Below, piece by piece: positions 52,523-59,232 of a stretch of 64,000 nt of DNA. The DNA is taken from positions 1 to 64,000 of the forward strand of contig JBCBKL010000014.1 of assembly GCA_038521825.1 (NCBI GenBank), written 5' to 3'. The stretch is from JBCBKL01 sp038521825. GTDB taxonomy: Bacteria; Pseudomonadota; Alphaproteobacteria; Rhodobacterales; Rhodobacteraceae. Every line of letters begins with the position of its first letter. Within the stretch, counting starts at the first letter, position 1. The translations under genes and the position numbers were made by a program. Under the pieces are notes generated by a model that was given only the letters and a program-made list of their open reading frames with translations, searched no databases and was not told where the DNA came from.

Positions 52523-53131
52523 ATGGACGACGTCAACGAACGCCACAACGCCAAGATGAAGAAGATCAAGGCGGCCCGCGACAAGATGATGGAGACCAAG
52601 ACCGAGGAGAAGGGCCTCATCATGGTTCATACAGGGCCGGGCAAGGGAAAGTCCTCGTCGGGTTTCGGCATGATCATGCGCTGCATTTCGCATGGGATGC
52701 CCTGCGCCATAGTGCAGTTCATCAAGGGCAACTGGGACACCGGCGAAAAGACGTTTCTGCGCGACCGCTTCCCGGATGAGTGCCGGTTTTTTGTTTCTGG
52801 AGAAGGATTTACCTGGGAAACGCAGGACCGGGAACGCGACATCGCAGCGGCCCAGAACGGCTGGCGGATCGCGCGGGAGCAGATCCTCGACCCTGAGATC
52901 CAGTTCGTCCTGTTGGACGAGATCAACATCGCGCTGCGCTACGATTATCTCGACATCGACGAGGTGGTCGACTTTCTGCTGACCCAAAAGCCGCCGATGA
53001 CCCATGTCTGTCTGACAGGCCGCAGCGCCAAGCCCGAACTGATCGAGGCAGCAGATCTGGTGACGGAGATGAGCCTCGTCAAACACCCGTTCAAAGAGGG
53101 CGTGAAGGCGCAGAAAGGGGTGGAGTTCTGA
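52523..53131 (+). CDS. cobO: Cob(I)yrinic acid a,c-diamide adenosyltransferase CobO
   Basis: Corrinoid adenosyltransferase of the CobA/CobO/BtuR type, 202 residues. The P-loop is HTGPGKGKSSSGFGM (about residues 36-50). Other conserved parts are FIKGNWDTGEK, VLLDEINIALRYDYLD and HVCLTGRSAKPELIEAADLV, and it ends HPFKEGVKAQKGVEF. It adds the adenosyl group before CobQ. A GGAGG site precedes the ATG. It is on the plus strand like cobQ but separated from it by an unknown gene on the opposite strand. Confidence 0.96.
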   Translation: MDDVNERHNAKMKKIKAARDKMMETKTEEKGLIMVHTGPGKGKSSSGFGMIMRCISHGMPCAIVQFIKGNWDTGEKTFLRDRFPDECRFFVSGEGFTWETQDRERDIAAAQNGWRIAREQILDPEIQFVLLDEINIALRYDYLDIDEVVDFLLTQKPPMTHVCLTGRSAKPELIEAADLVTEMSLVKHPFKEGVKAQKGVEF

Positions 53132-53271
53132 GAGCGAGGACCGCTTCAGCCCTGAATCTACCGATGCTGCGCGACGCACCAAGGTCGGCTTTCGTGACTT
53201 GGTCAGAAAAGCGCCAGAATCAATTTGGTTACTACCAAGGGTCTTGGTTCAGTCCAGAAAGGGCCCACCAA

Positions 53272-54018
53272 TCACTTCAAAAGAGGGAGTTCGGATCGCG
53301 AACTCTTATGTTCCTTTGTAACATCGGCGGCTTCCAGCATTCGTTTTACATCAAGGGCAAAATCTGGAAACCGAGCCAAAGGTATCTTTGGGCTTTCCGG
53401 TGCAAGGCCTAGGAAAAGAAGATCGGCAAATATTTTGCCGTACCCAACCAACAAGAAGCAGCGCCCCTCCAGCATGTAAGGGGCTATCACCGGCTCCGTA
53501 CAGTCGATCATATGGGTCGGCATCGCGCTTTCCCGGTCCGCTGTATCGCCAATATAAAGATATTTACGACGTCCAAGCCCCCCGTCACTGAAGCGAACAT
53601 ACCGGTAGACACCGTAGGTTGCAGAACCAATCTGTTGCTCCCCGACAAGGCGATGCGTGTCGAGAAACCGTTGTTGCAGATCGTCCCATGTTCCCAGGCT
53701 GTTGATCATCAAGCCGGTCATTACCTTCACACTCGACAGACCGTCGACACGCTCGGGGTTATAGAAAAACCGCATTGCCCTTCTGTCAGGAGTTGAACCT
53801 CTGGCCCCGCCTTGGCACACATGGAAAAAGTACGGGCCGACCTGTGTGATAGCGCCATCCGGCGAATAGATTTCCTTACCGCTAGAGTAGGGCAGGCCTT
53901 CCACGCACCAGTCAGCAGACGGATCGTATGGTGGGGCCGCAGCATAAGGGTCCGCAGTTACTTGCCCTGCAAGCAATGAAGCTGCCGCTATGCTTAGTAT
54001 TCTCTTGATCGCAAACAA
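53272..54018 (-). CDS. Unknown secreted protein inserted between cobO and cobQ
   Basis: A 248-residue protein with signal peptide MFAIKRILSIAAASLLAGQV (cleavage near VTA-DP), then a mature part with four cysteines, aromatic-rich segments such as KYLYIGDTADRESAM and a hydrophobic stretch near residue 195. I do not recognise a family. The start is TTG at 54018 with GAAGG 9 bases upstream. It is AT-richer than the surrounding cob genes and points the opposite way to cobO and cobQ, converging with cobO across a 140-base gap with no gene. It may be a later insertion; no transposon ends are visible. Confidence 0.6.
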   Translation of the reverse strand: MFAIKRILSIAAASLLAGQVTADPYAAAPPYDPSADWCVEGLPYSSGKEIYSPDGAITQVGPYFFHVCQGGARGSTPDRRAMRFFYNPERVDGLSSVKVMTGLMINSLGTWDDLQQRFLDTHRLVGEQQIGSATYGVYRYVRFSDGGLGRRKYLYIGDTADRESAMPTHMIDCTEPVIAPYMLEGRCFLLVGYGKIFADLLFLGLAPESPKIPLARFPDFALDVKRMLEAADVTKEHKSSRSELPLLK

Positions 54019-54371
54019 TAGCCAAAACCTTCGAAATAGGAACAGGCCGAATATTACATAGGATTACCCGGCTTCTAGCGAGAAAATTCGAACCTGACAT
54101 TTGGACGATTGACCTGTTCACAAATGAGTTAGTTAACTGACGTCAGTTTTGGTCAGGTTTTGATACTCCATTGATAGATCAGTGTATTGCGCTCGCATTG
54201 CAACCGCGAGATTGAAGTGCGGGTGGTCTCACAAAGCGGTCATTGTTTCAAAAACAATGAACGGCAGCAAAGTCCGCATACCTGACCGCCGTCTGGACCA
54301 TACCTTGAAAAACGGCTAGCCGACATAGTAGCACGTTCTTCAGCCCTGCTAGCTAGGTCAAGGACGACACC
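54019..54371. other. AT-richer intergenic region upstream of cobQ
   Basis: No gene is visible in these 353 bases. They hold a perfect 14-base palindrome, AACTGACGTCAGTT (54135-54148). They also hold a 9-bp inverted repeat TCATTGTTT / AAACAATGA with a 3-base gap (54240-54260), followed by a segment with the look of a dispersed intergenic relic (54261-54295). It should contain the promoters of the unknown gene (minus) and of cobQ (plus). No cobalamin riboswitch is present. Confidence 0.6.
54135..54148. promoter_or_regulatory. Perfect 14-base palindrome, possible operator
   Basis: AACTGACGTCAGTT is fully self-complementary and lies in the divergent region of the unknown gene and cobQ, 117 bases before the former's start. 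The core TGACGTCA is a common dimer-binding form. No cognate regulator can be named. Confidence 0.4.
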
Positions 54372-55817
54372 ATTTCACAGGCACTTATGATCCAGGGCAC
54401 CGGCTCCAACGTGGGCAAGTCGATGCTGGTCGCGGGGCTTTGTCGGGCGGCGCAGCGCCGGGGGCTTTCGGTCGCGCCGTTCAAGCCACAGAACATGTCC
54501 AACAACGCGGCCGTAACCTCTGATGGCGGCGAGATTGGTCGGGCGCAGGCCTTGCAGGCGATGGCGTGCGGATTGGCGCCCCATACCGACATGAACCCGG
54601 TTCTGCTGAAACCCGAAAGCGAGGTCGGATCGCAAGTCGTCGTTCAGGGCAAACGGCTGACCACCGTCAGAGCTGCCGACTATGCCAAGCTGAAGCCCCA
54701 ACTGCTGGACGCGGTTCTTGAGAGCTTCAACCGGCTCAAGGCCGCCCACGACCTCGTTATCGTCGAAGGGGCGGGCAGTCCGGCCGAGATCAATCTGCGG
54801 GCCGGGGACATCGCCAATATGGGCTTTGCACAGGCCGCGGACCTGCCCGTCATCCTCTGCGGGGACATCGACCGGGGAGGCGTTATTGCTCAGATCGTTG
54901 GAACCCAGGCGGTGATAGACAGGGAAGATAATAATCTCATAAATGGATTTATAATCAACAAGTTCAGAGGCGATCCTCAGCTTTTTAATGAAGGCTATCG
55001 GGAAATCGAAATGCAAACCGGTTGGCGCGGCTTTGGCGTTATCCCTTGGTTCGATGAAGCATGGCGACTGCCAGCAGAGGATGCGCTGGACATCCCCTCG
55101 CGCACCCGGACTAAGGGGCTCCATGTCGTGTGTTTGCGTCTCTCGCGTATCGCCAATTTCGATGATCTCGACCCTCTCGCGCAAGAACCGGGTGTGCGCC
55201 TGACAATGTTGCCTGCAGGCCAACCGATCCCCGGGGGCGCCGACGTGGTCATCATCCCCGGCAGCAAGTCCACACGGGGTGATCTGGCTTTCCTCCGGCA
55301 GCAGGGCTGGGACATCGACTTGAGCGCCCATGTGCGTCGGGGCGGGCATGTGTTGGGCATCTGCGGCGGATATCAGATGCTCGGAACCCGCGTGGCTGAT
55401 CCGGAGGGCATCGAGGGGTCGGCGGGTGAGGATCACGGGCTCGGGCTGTTGGATGTGGAAACCGTGATGACCAGTGACAAGCGATTGACCGAGGTCCAAG
55501 CGGTGCATGTGCCGAGCGGCGCGGAGTTCAGGGGCTATGAGATTCATATCGGCCGGACGGAAGGGCCCGATTGTGTCCGGCCCTTCGCGCGCGTTGGTGC
55601 GACGGACGATGGCGCAATTGGCCAGGGTGGCCTGGTCGTGGGCAGCTACCTGCACGGCATGTTCCGGGATGACGGGTTCCGAAAGGCATGGCTCGCTGGG
55701 TTTGGCGTGTCGCAATCAGTCGAATATGACGGAACGGTCGAGCGGGTGTTGGATGGACTCGCCGACCATCTGGAGCAGCATCTGGCTATCGATGATCTGT
55801 TCAAGCTCGCCCGATGA
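54372..55817 (+). CDS. cobQ: Cobyric acid synthase CobQ, probable ATT start
   Basis: Amidotransferase that converts adenosylcobyrinic acid a,c-diamide to cobyric acid; 481 residues from ATT 54372 or 476 from ATG 54387. The N-terminus has the P-loop-like MIQGTGSNVGKSMLVAGLCR and APFKPQNMSNNAAVT. The glutaminase domain has its cysteine in GGHVLGICGGYQMLG and His in VVGSYLHGMFRDDG. CobQ proteins usually carry four to six residues before MIQGT; here those residues follow ATT at 54372, which has AAGGA 7 bases upstream, while ATG 54387 has no ribosome site. A short patch at 54912-54995 uses rare ATA, AGA and AGG codons. Confidence 0.94.
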   Translation: MSQALMIQGTGSNVGKSMLVAGLCRAAQRRGLSVAPFKPQNMSNNAAVTSDGGEIGRAQALQAMACGLAPHTDMNPVLLKPESEVGSQVVVQGKRLTTVRAADYAKLKPQLLDAVLESFNRLKAAHDLVIVEGAGSPAEINLRAGDIANMGFAQAADLPVILCGDIDRGGVIAQIVGTQAVIDREDNNLINGFIINKFRGDPQLFNEGYREIEMQTGWRGFGVIPWFDEAWRLPAEDALDIPSRTRTKGLHVVCLRLSRIANFDDLDPLAQEPGVRLTMLPAGQPIPGGADVVIIPGSKSTRGDLAFLRQQGWDIDLSAHVRRGGHVLGICGGYQMLGTRVADPEGIEGSAGEDHGLGLLDVETVMTSDKRLTEVQAVHVPSGAEFRGYEIHIGRTEGPDCVRPFARVGATDDGAIGQGGLVVGSYLHGMFRDDGFRKAWLAGFGVSQSVEYDGTVERVLDGLADHLEQHLAIDDLFKLAR

Positions 55818-55839
55818 TGGAAAGACGCGGGCCTATTTT

Positions 55840-55856
55840 CGGCCCATGGGGCCGAG
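55840..55856. terminator. Hairpin between convergent cobQ and GMC small-subunit genes
   Basis: TCGGCCC-ATG-GGGCCGA is a perfect 7-bp stem with a 3-base loop in the 42-base gap between two convergent stops. It lacks a U-tract in either direction, so termination is only possible; it may act as a 3' mRNA end structure for both. Confidence 0.38.
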
Positions 55857-55859
55857 CCG

Positions 55860-56273
55860 CTATGCCAGCGGATAGCCCGGAATGCAGCCAACTTCGTAGG
55901 GTTCTGGGAAGTTGATGTATGAAATCGGCTCGTTCGGGTCACTGCGCAGCATCGCATCGGAACCAAGGATGAATGCGGTAAGGGCTTCGCGCCGCAGTCG
56001 TTCCGGGCCGTCGACCTGATCGACCAGCATCAGGCCGAATCCACCCAGTCGTCCAAAGACGCGATGCTTGAGCGCGTTCCATTGCGGCCTACTTGCCCGG
56101 AAATCTGCAACGAACCGGTCCAGATCATCCTCTGACAGCCGAAGCGGCGCGAAGTGGTCACGCAACGCCGCTTTGATGAAAGCGTCGGGGTTGGTCAGAA
56201 ACGTGCCAAACAAGGCCCCGGCAACTGCCAAGGAGGCACCGCCAAGCAAAGTTGATCGTCTGGTCAGCCGCAT
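55860..56273 (-). CDS. Small (gamma-like) subunit of a GMC dehydrogenase, Tat-exported
   Basis: A 137-residue protein with a twin-arginine signal, MRLTRRSTLLGGASLAVAGA, followed by a helical domain like the gluconate 2-dehydrogenase subunit 3 / FAD-glucose dehydrogenase gamma subunit. Such subunits carry the folded flavoprotein through Tat, since the large subunit has no signal of its own. It ends with a NFPEPYEVGCIPGYPLA tail. ATG at 56273 places the twin arginines at residues 5-6. It is 4 bases downstream of the GMC gene. The family call rests on signal, size and neighbour, with weak sequence match. Confidence 0.7.
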   Translation of the reverse strand: MRLTRRSTLLGGASLAVAGALFGTFLTNPDAFIKAALRDHFAPLRLSEDDLDRFVADFRASRPQWNALKHRVFGRLGGFGLMLVDQVDGPERLRREALTAFILGSDAMLRSDPNEPISYINFPEPYEVGCIPGYPLA

Positions 56274-56277
56274 GTCT

Positions 56278-57714
56278 CTAGCCCTCCACACCGCCGAAAA
56301 CCCGGTCGGCGCTGCGCAGGGACAGGGCCGCCAGGGTTAGGGTCGGATTTGATGGAGAGCCGGTCACGAAACTCGATCCCCCCAAAACAAACAGGTTGCG
56401 AACACGGTGGTGAATAAGTTCGGGGTCGACCACGGACGTTTCCGGGTCGAGACCCATCCGTGCGGTTCCAAGTATGTGTGCCTCGTCCGATGTGTGGTGG
56501 AGCCGGTAATCCTCGGCAGGGAGATGGGAGAAGAGTTCCTGATAAAGTGCCTCCGCTTCCGCCAGCCCGGTTTCGAGCTGCTCGCTCCGACGCTCGGTTA
56601 TGGCAACGGGCCGGTCCGGATCGGACGGCGATATCTCAACGCGGTTTTCATAAAGCGGCAGGTCTTCGAAAATCAGCTTGAAGCGCGCCACTTCGGACCA
56701 GCGTCCGTTGTCGAGCCGGGGACGGGCCCGGTTCCAACCTTCCAAAAGCGCGGCTGAGCGGCGGTCTCGGTGCGGCCCATCATAGAACATGTAACCCTGA
56801 CCAGTGATTACCGTGCTGCCGTCAAAGTTCTTGAGCCCGTCAAGATTGACCGTGGCTTCAACCGCTGCCTGCTCATGCAAGTAATGCCCGAGCGCTGGGT
56901 CGTCGTAGCCGGACCGCAAAAGCAGGTGTGCATTGAATATCGCGTTGGCGCCCAGTGCGACGATGTCGCCGTTTACCTCATGTTCCGTGCTGCCGGTTCG
57001 GTATCGCACACCCGTTGCCGTGCTCGCTTCGGTAATGATCTCGACGGCCATCGCATCGGTTAGAACTGTCACCCGACTATCTGCGTAAACGTGGTCGAAG
57101 CCGTTCGAGATCGTGAACTTGGCGTCGACCGGACAGAGAGAGCAGAGCGCGTTGGCACAGCATGACGAACGAGAGGCCGTACCGCTGCGGGATCGGGCTG
57201 TGGCCTGAGCCACATATAGATCACCATATGCATCGGCAAGGCGGCGATCCACGGCCGAAAAAGCATGGGCCTCGTCGGGATATGGCGCGTCCATAGGGTA
57301 GGGCGGATTGGCCGGACCGGAGATCGCCATCACCTCTTCGGCCTGCGTATAGTAGGGGGCCAGATCTTCGTATCTGATCGGCCAATCATCGGCGACGCCA
57401 TAGAGGCTTTGCATCTGGAAATCAGATGGAAGAAACCGCGGTGTGCAACCCCACCAGCAGTTCGAGCCTCCGCCGAACCCGACCGAAAACCGCCATTGCT
57501 TTCTGACCGCGCCTGCAAGGTCGATCAGGTTGGTGTCGTAAAGCGGACGCCTGGGCAGGGCCGCAATTTGCGCTTCCCGGTCCATGACCGGACCGCGCTC
57601 AAGAACAAGAACCCGCGCGTCCGGCCCCGTGTGGCGAAGGTATCGATCCAAAAAGAACGACGTCGCAAAACCAGAGCCGACCGCTACCAGCGAATATGTT
57701 TCGGTGTGTTTCAA
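56278..57714 (-). CDS. GMC-family FAD dehydrogenase with an Fe-S-type cysteine motif
   Basis: Flavoprotein of 478 residues of the glucose-methanol-choline family. FAD motif: LVAVGSGFATSFFLDRYL (about residues 9-26). The C-terminal GMC signature is GSSFVTGSPSNPTLTLAALS with the catalytic His in HTSDEAHILGTARMG. Near residue 180, SSCCANALCSLCPVDAKFT gives CC-x4-C-x2-C, like the 3Fe-4S ligands of bacterial FAD-dependent glucose dehydrogenase. It would oxidise a sugar or alcohol in the periplasm, exported with the small subunit. No multihaem cytochrome subunit is adjacent, so the electron acceptor is unknown. The start is TTG at 57714. It lies 15 bases after the HTTM-like gene. Confidence 0.88.
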   Translation of the reverse strand: MKHTETYSLVAVGSGFATSFFLDRYLRHTGPDARVLVLERGPVMDREAQIAALPRRPLYDTNLIDLAGAVRKQWRFSVGFGGGSNCWWGCTPRFLPSDFQMQSLYGVADDWPIRYEDLAPYYTQAEEVMAISGPANPPYPMDAPYPDEAHAFSAVDRRLADAYGDLYVAQATARSRSGTASRSSCCANALCSLCPVDAKFTISNGFDHVYADSRVTVLTDAMAVEIITEASTATGVRYRTGSTEHEVNGDIVALGANAIFNAHLLLRSGYDDPALGHYLHEQAAVEATVNLDGLKNFDGSTVITGQGYMFYDGPHRDRRSAALLEGWNRARPRLDNGRWSEVARFKLIFEDLPLYENRVEISPSDPDRPVAITERRSEQLETGLAEAEALYQELFSHLPAEDYRLHHTSDEAHILGTARMGLDPETSVVDPELIHHRVRNLFVLGGSSFVTGSPSNPTLTLAALSLRSADRVFGGVEG

Positions 57715-57729
57715 ACTTCGATTCCGCGC

Positions 57730-59187
57730 CTAGTGCGTGCAGACTTTTGGACGGTCGTAGTCGATGGGCTTGAACACCAGATACTTGCGAAGCCAGCGTG
57801 GCGTTTCGAGGTACGTGTTGTTCCAATTCGGACCGGTCTGGGCCGGTTGGCCATTGTAGAGTACGTCAACCACGAGATCCGGTCGAGACGAGATCATGGC
57901 GTCGAACTGATACTTGACCCAAGTCCGATCCTTGCCGACCCAGCGTTCGTTGAACGCCTCATCATTCGATCCCAGGATCTTGATCGTTTCGTTCTGGTAA
58001 TTCGCCGCGAATGGCAGCTGGCCCGTGAGCAGGTGATTGGTTTGATTGTCCTCGGTGTGAAGGTTCGAGAACATTGCGATCGACGACTCGGTTTTCAGGC
58101 CGAAATAGGGGCTGGCTCCGTTCAGGAAGAATGCAATCGGCAGGATGGCCAGCCAGCGCGGACGAATGGCAAAATCCCACATCGGATCGTTCTTTTCCCG
58201 CCAAGGCGTGAATGCCAGCGCAAAGACATAGAATGTCAACGCATAGAAAGAGAAAAACCAGACGAACCCCTCATGGGTCGGTGCCCCGGGCCGCCAATCG
58301 GAATGCGCAAGCGCTGCAAAGACCCCCGCAAAGAGGCCGAGCACGAGGATAAGCCGTCCGATATTGTTTGCCCGTTCTCGCGAACCGAACCAATCTGCCG
58401 CCGCCCGCGAGGCGGAACTCAGCGTGGTTGCCGGAAGGAACATGGCATACATGACCAGCACGACGGTCGAGAAGTCCTTGTAGAATGCGTAGCCGGTCCA
58501 GCCGATTATTATGTGGAAGGGCACGCCAATCGCGATGCCAATCAGCTTGTAGCGGGGCGAGAACAGCAGGATCATCGCCGTCGCTTCGATGATGAAGGTG
58601 GAGTAGATCGCCGCATACCGGCCCAACATCCAGTCCTGCAGGCCAAAGTCCCCGGCCAGGGTGACATACAGAACGACTGCGCAGCTGACCTCGGGATGCA
58701 GGAAATCAGCGTTGATCTTGTGATAGATACCCCAGAAATAAAGAACCGCGAGCAACCAGCGCCCGGGGCCAGCGATGACTTTGAACAACTGCTCGCGCCA
58801 ATCGCCGTCACGGTCGCGCAGGTACGAAAGTCCGGCAACGACCGCTCCGATCAGGATGACCACCGCGACAAAGAACGCGGTGGTCTGATTGTTGGACGCC
58901 ACCGGCGAACGCTCGAAATACGAGACCGCGTAGACCAGACTGTTCAGCAGCATGATCGGCCAGAACCGTGGCGCCACGATGCCCAGGCAGCACAAGCCCA
59001 ACAGGACGTAAAGAACCGGTTCGCTCGATGGCCAAGCGAACCGATCATCCAGGGCAAAACCCCACATCATCAGGAAATAGAGCGACGTGAGGAGCGTCAG
59101 AAGACCCAGACCGTCAAGCGGTTTTGCAGCAAGGTAACTCTGCAGATCGACGCGGCCTTTGTCGAAATCAATCAATCGAGCGGTCAT
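57730..59187 (-). CDS. HTTM-like polytopic membrane protein
   Basis: A 485-residue membrane protein with about 10-12 hydrophobic segments between residues 25 and 355, then a soluble C-terminal domain of about 120 residues (from about SSIAMFSNLHTEDNQTNH). The stretch LAVLYFWGIYHKINADFLHP resembles the HTTM domain shared with vitamin K-dependent gamma-carboxylase, in which a Lys or His pair in this helix is functional. The match is by motif and topology, so function is open. GGAGG lies 6 bases before the ATG at 59187. It sits in an operon with a GMC dehydrogenase, and a DCC protein, a frequent HTTM partner, is encoded nearby. Confidence 0.7.
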   Translation of the reverse strand: MTARLIDFDKGRVDLQSYLAAKPLDGLGLLTLLTSLYFLMMWGFALDDRFAWPSSEPVLYVLLGLCCLGIVAPRFWPIMLLNSLVYAVSYFERSPVASNNQTTAFFVAVVILIGAVVAGLSYLRDRDGDWREQLFKVIAGPGRWLLAVLYFWGIYHKINADFLHPEVSCAVVLYVTLAGDFGLQDWMLGRYAAIYSTFIIEATAMILLFSPRYKLIGIAIGVPFHIIIGWTGYAFYKDFSTVVLVMYAMFLPATTLSSASRAAADWFGSRERANNIGRLILVLGLFAGVFAALAHSDWRPGAPTHEGFVWFFSFYALTFYVFALAFTPWREKNDPMWDFAIRPRWLAILPIAFFLNGASPYFGLKTESSIAMFSNLHTEDNQTNHLLTGQLPFAANYQNETIKILGSNDEAFNERWVGKDRTWVKYQFDAMISSRPDLVVDVLYNGQPAQTGPNWNNTYLETPRWLRKYLVFKPIDYDRPKVCTH

Positions 59188-59232
59188 AACATGCCTCCAA
59201 CAAAAAAGAGCAACTTGCCAACCGACGGGATG

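Noticed and set aside
54240..54295. Possible small RNA or miniature transposable element in the cobQ upstream region
   Set aside because: Only one short inverted repeat with a 3-base gap is present. There is no target duplication, promoter or terminator, so I list it only as part of the intergenic description.
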